From Candidatus Segatella albertsiae (GTDB taxonomy: Bacteria > Bacteroidota > Bacteroidia > Bacteroidales > Bacteroidaceae): 64,000 nt of DNA. Position numbers and translations under genes: made by a program. The notes beneath the pieces were generated by a model. That model was not told where the DNA came from and did no database searches. It worked only from the letters and a program-made list of their open reading frames with translations. The stretch lies in contig DKCU01000123.1 in NCBI GenBank assembly GCA_002451555.1, forward strand, positions 1-64,000, written 5' to 3'. This document shows positions 8,927-18,999 of the stretch, piece by piece; position 1 is the first letter of the stretch; each line of letters starts with the position of its first letter.

Positions 8927-9574
8927 TTACTTACCCATTTTAGCCTTTGCCTTCTCCACATCTTCATCAGAAGGACGTGGTTCTTTCTTGGCTAACATCA
9001 GGACTTGATAAGTAAAATCAGTCACCCATTTTTGACTGAAGCCTAAACGAAGATTCAACTGTCGCAACTGAGCAACAGTCTTCAACACACTTGCATCCCT
9101 AAAATCGTTTTTGTTAAAAATATCATCAACAGTTTTCTGGGTCATGTTATACAAGGCTTTCTTCATAAAGGAAGGCAGACGAAGCTTGAACTTCATCAGA
9201 TTTCCCATCAGCATCATCAAGTCTTGAGTGAATGTTTGGAACTGAATGAGATAAACATTGACATCTTGCAATTTACGGCAATTCTTCCGAATGCTTTGGT
9301 CGATTTCCTTGAAATACTCATCTTCTGTGCCATAGATATTCTTCATCATCTTCTTGACATGTGACTTTTCACCAATACCAAGCCTATTGTTTACCGTAGG
9401 TACGTGAAAGGTAGATTTAAACACACGAAGGTCAGGAAGCATAGCTAAATTTGTTATACCCAACTGAGAAGCCAAGGCTGCCTGGAAATAAACACGAACA
9501 AGCGTCATGAAATCTTCCATGCCTCCCACTTTTTCCTCATTTTTATGACCGAATAATTTTGAAAATATTCCCAT
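8927..9574 (-). CDS. Conserved hypothetical cytoplasmic protein
   Basis: I do not recognise a named domain in this 215-residue protein. It starts MGIFSKLFGHKNEEKV, has no signal peptide or clear membrane helix, is basic and mostly helical (for example KFKLRLPSFMKKALYNM), and ends in a charged tail. It has its own promoter and runs in the same direction as the zapA operon, separated by about 90 bases that hold the next promoter. Its codon use looks like that of its neighbours, so it is probably a native lineage-specific gene. Confidence 0.75.
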   Translation of the reverse strand: MGIFSKLFGHKNEEKVGGMEDFMTLVRVYFQAALASQLGITNLAMLPDLRVFKSTFHVPTVNNRLGIGEKSHVKKMMKNIYGTEDEYFKEIDQSIRKNCRKLQDVNVYLIQFQTFTQDLMMLMGNLMKFKLRLPSFMKKALYNMTQKTVDDIFNKNDFRDASVLKTVAQLRQLNLRLGFSQKWVTDFTYQVLMLAKKEPRPSDEDVEKAKAKMGK

Positions 9575-9615
9575 TGTTTATTCTTTTTTACTTTAACTTA
9601 TTGAATTTCGTTTTG

Positions 9616-9646
9616 CAAAAATACAATAAAATCACAAAATATCAAA
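9616..9646 (-). promoter_or_regulatory. Promoter of the 215-aa hypothetical gene
   Basis: On the minus strand TTTG (9646-9643), a 19-bp spacer and TATTTTTG (9623-9616) lie about 40 bases before the ATG at 9574. Confidence 0.75.
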
Positions 9647-9738
9647 ATTCAAAGAGCCTTTTTTGCTCGTTTTCTAAATATTTCCTATTAAAAACAAAGT
9701 TTTAACCTTAAATATTTCAAAATATAAGAAAAAATCAC

Positions 9739-9746
9739 TACCTTTG
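9739..9746 (+). promoter_or_regulatory. -7 box of the exopolysaccharide operon
   Basis: TACCTTTG matches TAnnTTTG. No clean TTTG is seen at the -33 position. The start is expected near 9752, giving a leader of about 50 bases before ATG 9802. Confidence 0.65.
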
Positions 9747-9801
9747 CATCGTTTAAAAATAAGTTTTAAAAACTGAAATTAAGTTAGAATCCTAAATACG
9801 C

Positions 9802-11232
9802 ATGAAAGAAGCTTACAGAGGAAGTGATCTCGTCAGATGGATGGTGATAGTCGCAGACTTTATCATCCTAAACATTGTACTTTTCATTGCAATCGACTGG
9901 GATAAAATCTCAGTCCCTATTGTATTTTATCATGCAACCAAGCTATGCTATTTCGTAGCCAACGTTTCACTTTTCATTGGCGAATTACTCTTTTCATCCA
10001 TTATTCATATCCGACGCGTTAAAATCATGCAAGTCACAGGAAGGACTTTTAAATTGATTTTGACAACAATGATATGCTTCAATTTGACTATGGCATACCT
10101 GCTGAAAGGAGGATATGACTTAATCAAATTCAGTATTTTTTTTGCTACAGCCACATATATCTGCTTGATTTTCTCAAGAATCCTAGAACTGAACGTATTG
10201 AAATATTTTCGTTCTAGGGGAAGAAACATCAAGACTGTACTATTCATCGGAAACGACCCTGCCGTATTAGAAATGTATAACACGCTGATGGAAGACTCTT
10301 CTGCTGGTTATCGAGTACATGGGTATTATGCAGACGAAAAGCTAACAGACGCTCCCAAGGAGCTAAAATGGTTGGGCAACCTGCATCGACTCAACGAAGT
10401 CATGAGCGAAAGCATCAACAATACTATTAATGGTATTCCAAGCAACATAGAGGAAGTCTTCTGTTGCTTGTCCCATGATTTGTCTAAGGAAATCGTGAGA
10501 GTCATGCAATTCTGCGATAAGAATGTTATACATTTTTATTATATTCCAAGGCAATTTGGAGAATACAGTTTACACCTAGACTCCCAACTATATCTAGGGA
10601 AGAGTGTTTTTACAAACCACCACGAACCTTTGGGAAAGCTTGGGAACAGAGCCATCAAACGAGGATTTGACATCATTGTGAGTTCGTTGGTTTGCATGTG
10701 CATATTACCATTCTTGCCTATCATAGCACTTATCATCAAGATTCAAAGTCCGGGTCCTATATTTTTCAAACAAGCAAGAACGGGTCTCAATGGCGAGACG
10801 TTTCAATGCATCAAATTCCGTTCCATGCACGTCAACAAAGATGCCGATACCATACAAGCCACAGAAAACGACCCTAGGAAATTTGCCTTTGGCAATTTCA
10901 TGAGAAAGTCGAACATCGACGAGTTTCCACAATTTTTCAATGTTCTCAAAGGAGACATGAGTATTGTTGGACCACGTCCCCATATGTTACACCATACCGA
11001 AATCTATGGTGCAATCATAGACAAATACATGGTGCGCCACTTTTCTAAGCCAGGAATAACAGGATGGGCACAGGTAACAGGCTACCGTGGCGAGACCAAG
11101 GAGCTGTGGCAAATGGAAGAAAGAATCAAAAGAGATATTTGGTATATTGAAAATTGGTCTTTTTGGTTGGATTTAAGAATCATATATCTAACAGCAAAAA
11201 GTATTATCATCCACGACAAGAACGCATATTAA
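9802..11232 (+). CDS. Polyprenyl-phosphate sugar-1-phosphate transferase (priming glycosyltransferase, WcaJ/WbaP type)
   Basis: The 476-residue protein has four N-terminal membrane helices (residues about 10-30, 48-68, 84-102 and 108-125), a Rossmann-like middle region (VLFIGNDPAVLEMYNTLM), a further helix (FDIIVSSLVCMCILPFLPII) and the C-terminal sugar-transferase core with KFRSM and IDEFPQFFNVLKGDMSIVGP. Enzymes of this class move a sugar-1-phosphate from a UDP-sugar to undecaprenyl phosphate, the first step of capsule or exopolysaccharide repeat assembly. It is followed by rmlA and a Wzc-like kinase, which supports a polysaccharide role. The sugar used cannot be told from sequence. Confidence 0.92.
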   Translation: MKEAYRGSDLVRWMVIVADFIILNIVLFIAIDWDKISVPIVFYHATKLCYFVANVSLFIGELLFSSIIHIRRVKIMQVTGRTFKLILTTMICFNLTMAYLLKGGYDLIKFSIFFATATYICLIFSRILELNVLKYFRSRGRNIKTVLFIGNDPAVLEMYNTLMEDSSAGYRVHGYYADEKLTDAPKELKWLGNLHRLNEVMSESINNTINGIPSNIEEVFCCLSHDLSKEIVRVMQFCDKNVIHFYYIPRQFGEYSLHLDSQLYLGKSVFTNHHEPLGKLGNRAIKRGFDIIVSSLVCMCILPFLPIIALIIKIQSPGPIFFKQARTGLNGETFQCIKFRSMHVNKDADTIQATENDPRKFAFGNFMRKSNIDEFPQFFNVLKGDMSIVGPRPHMLHHTEIYGAIIDKYMVRHFSKPGITGWAQVTGYRGETKELWQMEERIKRDIWYIENWSFWLDLRIIYLTAKSIIIHDKNAY

Positions 11233-11274
11233 CAAAAACATAAACAAAGAAAAATCATTAAGAACCATAAAAAA

Positions 11275-12153
11275 ATGAAAGGTATTGTATTAGCCGGTGG
11301 TTCAGGGACCCGCCTCTACCCTATCACCAAAGGAATCAGCAAACAGTTGATACCTATTTTCGACAAACCGATGATTTACTATCCAGTTTCTGTCTTAATG
11401 CTGGCTGGTATCAAGGAGATACTTATCATCTCCACACCATACGACTTACCAGGATTCAAAAGACTACTGGGAGACGGAAGTGACATCGGAGTACATTTCG
11501 AATATGCAGAGCAACCATCCCCAGATGGTTTGGCACAAGCGTTTATCATTGGCGAGGATTTCATCGGCAATGACAGCGTATGCTTGGTTTTAGGAGACAA
11601 CATATTTTATGGAGCTGGATTCACGGGACTTCTCAAGGAAAGCGTGCTAGCTGCTGACAAAGGACAAGCCAGTGTCTTCGGATACTATGTCAATGACCCC
11701 GAAAGATATGGAGTAGCTGAATTTGACAAAGATGGCAATTGCCTCAGCATAGAAGAAAAGCCACAGCAACCCAAAAGCAATTATGCCGTTATCGGGCTCT
11801 ACTTTTACCCAAACAACGTAGTGGAGATTGCCAAGAATATCAAACCTAGTGCTCGAGGAGAACTGGAGATAACCACTGTGAACCAAGAATACCTCAAACA
11901 AAAGTCATTGAAGGTTAGGACTCTTCAAAGAGGATTTGCTTGGTTGGACACAGGCACACACGACAGTCTTTCAGAAGCAAGCACTTTCATTGAGGTCATA
12001 GAAAAAAGACAAGGTCTAAAAATAGCCTGTTTGGAAGAAATTGCGTACAAACAAGGTTGGATAAACGCTGAGCAACTCAAAGAACTTGCCAAACCAATGC
12101 TTAAAAATGGGTATGGTCAATACTTGATGGACTTAGCGACACAGCAACATTAG
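11275..12153 (+). CDS. rmlA: Glucose-1-phosphate thymidylyltransferase RmlA
   Basis: The 292-residue protein has the nucleotidyltransferase signature [11 protein letters not shown] at its N-terminus, [15 protein letters not shown] next, and the LGDNIFYG and EEKP motifs typical of RmlA. It makes dTDP-glucose from glucose-1-phosphate and dTTP, the entry to dTDP-rhamnose and related sugars. rmlB, rmlC and rmlD are not in this window, so the rest of the pathway must lie elsewhere. It is 42 bases after the priming transferase gene and probably in the same transcript. Confidence 0.96.
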   Translation: MKGIVLAGGSGTRLYPITKGISKQLIPIFDKPMIYYPVSVLMLAGIKEILIISTPYDLPGFKRLLGDGSDIGVHFEYAEQPSPDGLAQAFIIGEDFIGNDSVCLVLGDNIFYGAGFTGLLKESVLAADKGQASVFGYYVNDPERYGVAEFDKDGNCLSIEEKPQQPKSNYAVIGLYFYPNNVVEIAKNIKPSARGELEITTVNQEYLKQKSLKVRTLQRGFAWLDTGTHDSLSEASTFIEVIEKRQGLKIACLEEIAYKQGWINAEQLKELAKPMLKNGYGQYLMDLATQQH

Positions 12154-12244
12154 AACAAAATGAAAGAGAAAAAAACTCGTTCATCATCAAAATAAAATGT
12201 TCAAGGTGTATATCAAGAATAAAAACATCAAATCATATTAAATA

Positions 12245-14770
12245 ATGGAAGAAAACAAAAACTTAGAATTAGAGAGTATCCAGGAAAGCGAGGAGAAGTC
12301 AAGTTTTGATTTCGCCACGATTTACACCACCCTTATTCTCAATTGGAAATGGTTTGTCCTTTCCCTTATCATATGTTTAGGTGCAGCACATATATATTTG
12401 CGTTACGCTACGCCAATATACCAATCTGCCGCCAAACTTCTGATAAAGAGTGAGGACTCTGGTGGTCGCAGAGGTGGAAACTCCATACAAAGTGCAACCA
12501 ACTTGGGTATCATATCAAACTCAAATGGCATTGACAATGAGATGGAGATATTGAAGTCTAGGACTCTTGCACAGCAAGCTGTCTTTGACCTAAAACTGTA
12601 CGTAACCTACCTCCACGAAGGTAAATTGAAAGACCATATCCTCTATAAGGATCAGGAAATAAACATTGACATGGACGCAGAGCATCTGAAAAAGTTGAAT
12701 GCTCCTATGCACTTCAAGATAACTCGTGAAGGACAAAGCTATCATGTTACAGGTTCTTACTACGTACCTATCGACGACAACTCTTTCAATCCTGGAGCTG
12801 TTAATATCGACAAGACCTTCTCTTCTCTCCCAGCTTCCATTGGGACACGAGTAGGTGTCGTCAGATTCACACAAAACGGGAACTACATGCTAAGAGACGG
12901 AGAAACACTGAAAGCTAGTATGATAGCTCCAGAAATTGCAGCAGGAAAATATGTTGGAAGCCTAGGAGTAAGCCAGACTTCAAAGACTACCACTATCGTA
13001 GATTTGATTCTGAACGACGAAATTCCTCAAAGAGCCATCGATTACCTTAAGCAGCTTGCCATTGTATATAACAGACAAGCCAACGAGGACAAGAACGAGA
13101 TTGCTGTGCGCACAGAGCAATTCATCAACCAACGTTTGGAGAAAATCAACGCAGAACTTGGCAACACAGAAGGACAACTTGAGAATTACAAGAAACGCAA
13201 CAACATGGTAGAGTTGAAAATGAACGCAAGCCAAGCTGTTGCCAACGCTGACCAATATGCCCAAAAGTTGAACGAAGCAAACACGCAAGTTGCCTTGTTG
13301 GATGAGTTGACCAAGTACATGAACGAGCCAAGCAACCGTCACCAGCCTATACCTTCCAATGTAGGTCTTACAGACGCGAGTGCCACATCGCTCATCAACG
13401 AATATAACCGCATTGCATTGCAACGTAACCAATTGCTCCACAGTGCCAGTGAGACATCACCAACCGTCACCCCTCTAACCGCACAATTGGACGACTTGAC
13501 ATCTTCCATCAAACGTGCCATGATACAAGCACGTTCTGGATTGGACATTCAACGCAACAGCATTGCATCACAAGCAGGAAAATATCAAGGACAAATTGGT
13601 AATACGCCAGAACAGGAAAGAATATTGACACAAATTGGTCGCCAACAGGAAGTAAAGTCAGGCTTGTACTTGATGCTGCTTCAAAAACGAGAGGAAAACT
13701 CTATCTCCTTGGCTGCAACAGCCGACAAAGGTAAACTGATAGACAATCCTGTATTCGCCGGAAAGGTAACACCAAAGAACTCCATGATTATGCTTGTCGC
13801 CTTAATCATCGGCTTAGCTTTGCCAGCTGGCATCCTCTTCTTGTTGGAATTCTTCCGCTACAAAATCGAAGGACATAATGATGTCGTCAAACTGACCAAG
13901 CTGCCTATCATTGCAGATGTAGCCATCGCAAGTGATAGAGCCAAGAGCAAGGCAGACATCGTTGTACATGAGAACAAGAACAACTTAATGGAAGAGATTT
14001 TCCGTAGCTTGCGTACCAATCTGCAGTTCTTGCTCAAGGAGCATGACAAGGTTATCATGTTCACCTCCACAACCTCGGGAGAAGGAAAGACATTCATCGC
14101 CTCTAATGTGGCCATTAGTTTTGCCTTGCTTGGTAAGAAAGTAATACTCGTAGGTCTTGACATTCGTAAACCAAGATTGGCAGAATTGTTTGAGATTGAC
14201 GACCATCAGCATGGCATTACCAACCTGCTCATCAAGGACAAAGTGGAATGGAATGATGTTCAAGGACAAATTCTAGCATCAGGTATCAATACAAACTTAG
14301 ACATTTTAATGGCCGGACCTGTTCCTCCAAACCCAGGAGAACTTGTAACTAGAACTAGCCTTGAAGATACCATTAATGAATTGAAGAAGCATTACGACTA
14401 CATATTGCTTGACACAGCACCAGTCGGACTTGTCACAGACACTTTGGCGTTAGGCCGAGTAGCTAATTCTACAGTATATGTATGTAGAGCAGATTTCACC
14501 GCTAAGTCTAGCTTCGGTTTAATCAACAGCTTGAGCTACGAAAAGAAATTGCCAAACATGAGCATTGTCCTAAATGGTGTTGACCTTTCCAAAAAGAAGT
14601 ATGGCTACTATTATGGCTATGGCAAGTATGGCAAGTATGGCAAATACGGTAACTACGGAAATGGCAAATATGGATACAGCAGCTACGGATCTTATGGTAC
14701 ATACGGTAGCTATGGCAACTATAGCAATAGCCATTATGGAGATGCAAATGATGACAGCGTAAAAAAATAA
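12245..14770 (+). CDS. wzc: Polysaccharide co-polymerase / tyrosine autokinase (Wzc-like) with a very Tyr-rich tail
   Basis: The 841-residue protein has a Wzz-type N-terminal part (membrane helix at about residues 37-55, long periplasmic coiled coil, second helix at about 515-540) and a cytoplasmic BY-kinase domain with Walker A SGEGKT near residue 611, VILVGLDIRKPRL and YDYILLDTAPVG. Such proteins set chain length and export of capsule through cycles of tyrosine phosphorylation. The last 55 residues are extreme: 17 tyrosines in repeated YGK/YGN/YGS units, coded by near-identical 9-base repeats at about 14600-14730. Typical Wzc tails hold only a handful of tyrosines. No cognate tyrosine phosphatase is encoded in the window. 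Confidence 0.94.
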   Translation: MEENKNLELESIQESEEKSSFDFATIYTTLILNWKWFVLSLIICLGAAHIYLRYATPIYQSAAKLLIKSEDSGGRRGGNSIQSATNLGIISNSNGIDNEMEILKSRTLAQQAVFDLKLYVTYLHEGKLKDHILYKDQEINIDMDAEHLKKLNAPMHFKITREGQSYHVTGSYYVPIDDNSFNPGAVNIDKTFSSLPASIGTRVGVVRFTQNGNYMLRDGETLKASMIAPEIAAGKYVGSLGVSQTSKTTTIVDLILNDEIPQRAIDYLKQLAIVYNRQANEDKNEIAVRTEQFINQRLEKINAELGNTEGQLENYKKRNNMVELKMNASQAVANADQYAQKLNEANTQVALLDELTKYMNEPSNRHQPIPSNVGLTDASATSLINEYNRIALQRNQLLHSASETSPTVTPLTAQLDDLTSSIKRAMIQARSGLDIQRNSIASQAGKYQGQIGNTPEQERILTQIGRQQEVKSGLYLMLLQKREENSISLAATADKGKLIDNPVFAGKVTPKNSMIMLVALIIGLALPAGILFLLEFFRYKIEGHNDVVKLTKLPIIADVAIASDRAKSKADIVVHENKNNLMEEIFRSLRTNLQFLLKEHDKVIMFTSTTSGEGKTFIASNVAISFALLGKKVILVGLDIRKPRLAELFEIDDHQHGITNLLIKDKVEWNDVQGQILASGINTNLDILMAGPVPPNPGELVTRTSLEDTINELKKHYDYILLDTAPVGLVTDTLALGRVANSTVYVCRADFTAKSSFGLINSLSYEKKLPNMSIVLNGVDLSKKKYGYYYGYGKYGKYGKYGNYGNGKYGYSSYGSYGTYGSYGNYSNSHYGDANDDSVKK

Positions 14771-14776
14771 AGAAAA

Positions 14777-15208
14777 ATGGCAACAATTGCAGTAGATTTC
14801 GATGGCACAATAGTTGCTCATGAGTATCCAAAGATAGGAACTGAGATACCCTTTGCTATCGAGACATTGAAAATGCTCATCAAAGATCACCACCGTCTCA
14901 TCCTATGGAGTGTCCGTGAAGGACATCTCCTTCAGGAGGCGGTCGATTGGTGCAAAGAAAGAGGCGTAGAGTTTTGGGCTGTCAACAAAGACTATCCTGA
15001 AGAAAGTCTTGAAAACAACAACCACTTCTCACGCAAGCTCAAGGCTGACTATTTCATTGATGACCGCAATATTGGAGGTCTTCCTGATTGGGGGCAAATA
15101 TATCAAATAATAAGCCAAGGAAAGAGCTACAGAACGATTATCAAAGAAAGCTTAGGTGCTTCAAGCCTAGAGCCACAAAAGAAGAAACACTGGTGGAACA
15201 GAAGCTAA
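14777..15208 (+). CDS. HAD-like hydrolase family protein
   Basis: The 143-residue protein begins MATIAVDFDGTIVAHEYP, where VDFDGT is the HAD motif I nucleophile site. LILWSVREG supplies the motif II region (Ser) and FIDDRNIGG resembles motif IV. It is short and has no large cap domain. It starts 6 bases after the Wzc-like gene stop and so is probably translated from the same mRNA, which suggests a phosphatase role in polysaccharide metabolism, though the substrate is unknown. The Wzc-HAD adjacency does not make it a tyrosine phosphatase: it lacks the CX5R motif. Confidence 0.82.
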   Translation: MATIAVDFDGTIVAHEYPKIGTEIPFAIETLKMLIKDHHRLILWSVREGHLLQEAVDWCKERGVEFWAVNKDYPEESLENNNHFSRKLKADYFIDDRNIGGLPDWGQIYQIISQGKSYRTIIKESLGASSLEPQKKKHWWNRS

Positions 15209-15233
15209 AGAAGCAAAATAAGAAGCAAACAAA

Positions 15234-15266
15234 AAAAGCGTGACTCCCAAAAGGAGTCACGCTTTT
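15234..15266. terminator. Bidirectional terminator between convergent genes
   Basis: AAAAGCGTGACTCC (15234-15247) and GGAGTCACGCTTTT (15253-15266) form a perfect 14-bp stem with a 5-base loop. The A and T flanks work for both the exopolysaccharide operon (+) and the PPIase gene (-). Confidence 0.92.
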
Positions 15267-15310
15267 ATATTCATGTTAAATTTAAAATCTATTGTTCGAA
15301 ATATCTAGAA

Positions 15311-17461
15311 TTAGAAGAAGAGATAACGATTATCAACAACCTTTGCATTCAAGTAAAGTTCATTCATAAAGTTACCCGCATACTGCATCGCTTTCTGACG
15401 GCACTTCTGCTCCTGAGCCTTATCATCAAACTTTACAGGACGATTAGACTTGTTTACAACTTGGAACAAATAAACACCTGCATTACCCTTAACTGCATGT
15501 GCAGAGAAGGCTCCCTTGTTGGTAGCAGAAACAGCACCAGAAAGAGCTGGTTCACTAGCACCAGTAGCAGCAACAAAGACAGGAGCTGCAAAAGTAATCT
15601 GGTTTACATCAGAAACCTTTGCTCCCTTAGCCTTAGCTGCAGCAATACTCTTCACCCCATTGAGCTTTGCCTCAATCATCTCTGCCTTCTTGTCCTTTAC
15701 TACCTCTGCTTTCACCATCTCCTTTACCTGAGGATCATCCAAGCCACGGAAGCCAATACGATGAATCTTATCAAGAACAACAACCAACAAGTGGTCATTG
15801 TCACCACATTCATACAAAGGAGAAACAGCACCTTCCTTCGCATCAAACAGCCACTTCAAAGCTTCACGAGTAGCGTGGATATTGGCAACATAATGTGTGG
15901 AAGTCGTAACGTCCTTCAAATCCTGTACACGATAACCGCTCTTAGCTGCGTTTTTGACAATGTCATCAGCTGTCTGATTGGCACTAACAAAGCTAGAGAA
16001 CTTATTATAAGCAGTACGATAAGTACCCTGAGAGAACTCTATAGACTTCTTAATAACTGCAGCAGTGTATTTTTCTACCATTGCCTTACGGTCGCAAACC
16101 TGAAGCACCACATATCCTTGACCCAGCTGAAGTTCTGTAATTGCATTGACAGCTTGAGTATTCAAAGCATTGATGAAAGCCTTATTATCCTTGTCCATGC
16201 TCTGAGCGAATTCATACTGACGAGTGGTCATCCATGCCTTTTCACCAGTCTGACCATATTTCTTGGCAATAGCTTCGAAATCGGCACCACCAGCGATAGC
16301 ACCCTGGATAGAATCAGCTTTAGTCTTAGCTTCAGCAACAGAAGCAGCTGCTACCTGAATCACACGATACTGAACAGAATCTGGCAACTGTTGTTTGTTA
16401 ACCAACTTCACAATGTTCAAAGTATTATCAGCCGCATTAGCTTTCACAGCGGTTGTTGCACCCACAGCCATTGAATCCAATTGAGAAGCAATATCAGATG
16501 GAAAAGCATCCTTACCTACAGGAATACCGAGATAAGAAACGGTAGAAGAAGACTTACGAACAACTTCAGTAGGATCCTCCGCAGAAGCCAACTGTGAGTG
16601 AAGATTAGCAAACTCCTTATTGAGTGCTGCACGATCTGCCTGAGAAGCTTCCACCTTAACATCAACGAACTTAATATCACGACTCTCTACAGGCTGTTTA
16701 AAACGAGCTTTCATCTCATCATATTTTGCCTTCAAGTCACTTTCCTCAACCTTTACCTTATCGTCCTGAATATCAGAATAAGGGAAGGCTGCCAACTGAA
16801 TCTTGCTCTCCTCATTTTCCTCCTTGAAAGCCATCTTAGCCTCAACAGGATTTGAAAGGAAGCAATGAGCAAGCAAAGACTGATACTTCTGTGCCAAAGT
16901 TTGCTGGCGAAGTGTCTTCTCGATGAAAGACCAATAATTATAAATCTTAGTATATTGCTCCATCATTTGAGCATTGGCAGAAGGGTTAGCCTTCTGAGCT
17001 TTATAATCTGCCAAAAACTTCTGTAAAGAAGCGACATCAAAACGACCTGTTTGCTGATTGACAAAAGGTGTTTGTGATAGCATTGGGTTGGTGCCCGTCT
17101 TCAAAATATCCTGAAGTTCTGCATCAGTTACAGTAAGTCCCAACTTTTCTGCTTCGCTAGCGACAATCTTGTTTTGAACGAAAGTATTCCAAACCATATC
17201 CTTGACTTGGTTCATTTGTTCTTCAGGGAGATTGTCTTGTCCCTGCTGCATTTTAATCACTTCGGTGTATTCATCAACGAGCTTTTGGAAATCTTGCACG
17301 CTGATTTTCTCACCTAAGACCTCACCGACTTGCTGTCGCTCATTATTCTTTGCAGAATCACAAGAGCGGAAAGCTTCCTCGGCAATGAATGCGAAAAGGC
17401 CAAAACTGATAATACATACCAGAATGACACCTCTTTTTCGAATTGTTCCTAATGCTGCCAT
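15311..17461 (-). CDS. Membrane-anchored periplasmic peptidyl-prolyl isomerase (PpiD/SurA-like)
   Basis: The 716-residue protein has one N-terminal membrane helix (VILVCIISFGLFAFIAEEAF), a SurA-type helical chaperone segment (residues about 40-230), central rotamase-like segments (QLPDSVQYRVIQVAA and the later GADFEAIAKKYGQ) and a long C-terminal region. The layout is that of PpiD-type foldases, which sit in the inner membrane near the Sec exit and help exported proteins fold. Its length is near that of the family in Bacteroidota. It has its own -7 box at 17567-17574 and is separated from the next minus-strand gene by a terminator. Confidence 0.9.
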   Translation of the reverse strand: MAALGTIRKRGVILVCIISFGLFAFIAEEAFRSCDSAKNNERQQVGEVLGEKISVQDFQKLVDEYTEVIKMQQGQDNLPEEQMNQVKDMVWNTFVQNKIVASEAEKLGLTVTDAELQDILKTGTNPMLSQTPFVNQQTGRFDVASLQKFLADYKAQKANPSANAQMMEQYTKIYNYWSFIEKTLRQQTLAQKYQSLLAHCFLSNPVEAKMAFKEENEESKIQLAAFPYSDIQDDKVKVEESDLKAKYDEMKARFKQPVESRDIKFVDVKVEASQADRAALNKEFANLHSQLASAEDPTEVVRKSSSTVSYLGIPVGKDAFPSDIASQLDSMAVGATTAVKANAADNTLNIVKLVNKQQLPDSVQYRVIQVAAASVAEAKTKADSIQGAIAGGADFEAIAKKYGQTGEKAWMTTRQYEFAQSMDKDNKAFINALNTQAVNAITELQLGQGYVVLQVCDRKAMVEKYTAAVIKKSIEFSQGTYRTAYNKFSSFVSANQTADDIVKNAAKSGYRVQDLKDVTTSTHYVANIHATREALKWLFDAKEGAVSPLYECGDNDHLLVVVLDKIHRIGFRGLDDPQVKEMVKAEVVKDKKAEMIEAKLNGVKSIAAAKAKGAKVSDVNQITFAAPVFVAATGASEPALSGAVSATNKGAFSAHAVKGNAGVYLFQVVNKSNRPVKFDDKAQEQKCRQKAMQYAGNFMNELYLNAKVVDNRYLFF

Positions 17462-17566
17462 TACTTTAATTTTAATTTTTATTTTTGTTTTATATTTTCT
17501 ACTTAACTAAAGCCAAAAGTCATATATATATGACCATAAAATATGCTTAAGGTAGCCAATTGACTG

Positions 17567-17574
17567 CAAAAATA
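17567..17574 (-). promoter_or_regulatory. -7 box of the PPIase gene
   Basis: TATTTTTG on the minus strand. The leader to the ATG at 17461 would be about 100 bases. No TTTG at the usual -33 distance was found. Confidence 0.6.
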
Positions 17575-17653
17575 CAAAGAAAATCGCAAATAAGGGAATT
17601 TTTTGCAACCTTTTTTACCTTAAGTTGCTAAAAAAGAGATTTATGCAAGAAAA

Positions 17654-17681
17654 AAGCACTTATAAATGATTATAAGTGCTT
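17654..17681 (-). terminator. Terminator of the OMP-lptC-CorC-like operon
   Basis: AAGCACTTATA and its complement TATAAGTGCTT flank a short loop, with a T-run on the minus strand (CTTTTTTCTTGC). It lies about 45 bases beyond the stop at 17726. Confidence 0.85.
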
Positions 17682-17725
17682 AATTATATGAATCTTGTAT
17701 ATATTTTTAACAAATACATAACATA

Positions 17726-18988
17726 TTACTTGAGTAAATGGAGATGAACCAATTCTATTTTGCGAGAGGTCGATTTGATGATCTTAAATTCAAACTTGTT
17801 TATGCGAATAACTTCATTCAACTTCGGAAAACTCTGATATTCATGAAGAATCAAACCTCCTATAGTCATATATTCATCACTCTCTGGCAAATCAAGGTCA
17901 AACATCTCATTCACCTTGTCTATCTCCAAACGAGCAGATAAGACATAGTCGCCATCTGCATTTTGCAAAGCCACGTATTTAGTTGAGTCGTGTTCGTCTT
18001 CTATGTCACCGAATATTTCCTCCACTATATCTTCCAAACTGACCAACCCACTTGTTCCTCCAAACTCATCCACCACAATACCCAAAGTTTTCTTTTGCTG
18101 TAAAAAAGTTTGCATCAACTTTTGAGCTTGCATAGTTTCTGGCACAAAAGGCATTGTACGAATGCATTCTTGCCATTTGGGTGGATTGCGAAATAACTCG
18201 GAACTATGAATGTATCCCTCTATATGATCAATATCACCTTTATAAACGATAACCTTGGAATTGCCGCTTTCAATAAATTTCTGACGAAGTTCTTCTAAAG
18301 AAGCATCCACATCAACCGCTTGTATCTCCGTACGCGGCACCATACAATCCCTTACTTTTGTATCAGAAAAATCCAAAGCGTTCTGAAAGATCTTCACCTC
18401 GTCATTGATTTCAGAATCCTTGTCAGCATTTTCGATACTCGACTGCACCAAATAATCCAAGTCTATTTTAGAGAAGCCCTCATCACCTGACTCATTGTCC
18501 ATTTTCAGTCCCAACAAGCGTAGCAAGCACTTACTCAAGAATGTACTAAACTTACTGATAGGCCACAATAAGATATAACAAACATAGGCTAACGGGCTGA
18601 AAAAAGCCAACAGCCTATTAGGGCTTGCCTTGAAAAGGGTCTTTGGCAAAAACTCACCCGTAAAGAGCACTATCAATGTAGAAAGTATTGTATCGGCTGG
18701 TACTGTGAAAGCAGCATCCATGCCAACAAAAATTGTATTGTCAAACAATCTTGCAATCAAGATTCCATAAATGACCAAAGCGATATTATTGCCAACCAAC
18801 ATGGTACTGACAAAACCATTAGGATGAGCATAGAACAAAGCCAGAAAGCGTTGAGAAATGCCATTTTTCTCCTTGTCCATCTCAGCCAACATACGATTAG
18901 AAGACACAAAAGCAATCTCCATTCCGCTAAAGAATGCAGAGAAGACCATTGTCACCAAAATACCGACTATAAGACTTACACTTATCAT
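17726..18988 (-). CDS. CNNM/CorC-HlyC family membrane protein (GldE-like)
   Basis: This 420-residue protein has an N-terminal CNNM (DUF21) membrane domain with about four helices (residues 5-180), paired CBS regions (VRDCMVPRTEIQAVD; LGIVVDEFGGTSGLVSLED) and a C-terminal CorC_HlyC domain. The family includes putative Mg/Co exporters and, in Bacteroidota, GldE of the gliding/type IX group. Which role applies cannot be told here; the 'hemolysin' label often given to such proteins is misleading. It starts 11 bases after lptC ends and is probably in one operon with lptC and the outer-membrane protein. Confidence 0.88.
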   Translation of the reverse strand: MISVSLIVGILVTMVFSAFFSGMEIAFVSSNRMLAEMDKEKNGISQRFLALFYAHPNGFVSTMLVGNNIALVIYGILIARLFDNTIFVGMDAAFTVPADTILSTLIVLFTGEFLPKTLFKASPNRLLAFFSPLAYVCYILLWPISKFSTFLSKCLLRLLGLKMDNESGDEGFSKIDLDYLVQSSIENADKDSEINDEVKIFQNALDFSDTKVRDCMVPRTEIQAVDVDASLEELRQKFIESGNSKVIVYKGDIDHIEGYIHSSELFRNPPKWQECIRTMPFVPETMQAQKLMQTFLQQKKTLGIVVDEFGGTSGLVSLEDIVEEIFGDIEDEHDSTKYVALQNADGDYVLSARLEIDKVNEMFDLDLPESDEYMTIGGLILHEYQSFPKLNEVIRINKFEFKIIKSTSRKIELVHLHLLK

Positions 18989-18999
18989 TTTCTTATCAA

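Noticed and set aside
15461..16474. 337-codon plus-strand ORF opposite the PPIase
   Set aside because: Ser/Thr/Leu-rich antisense reading with no promoter.
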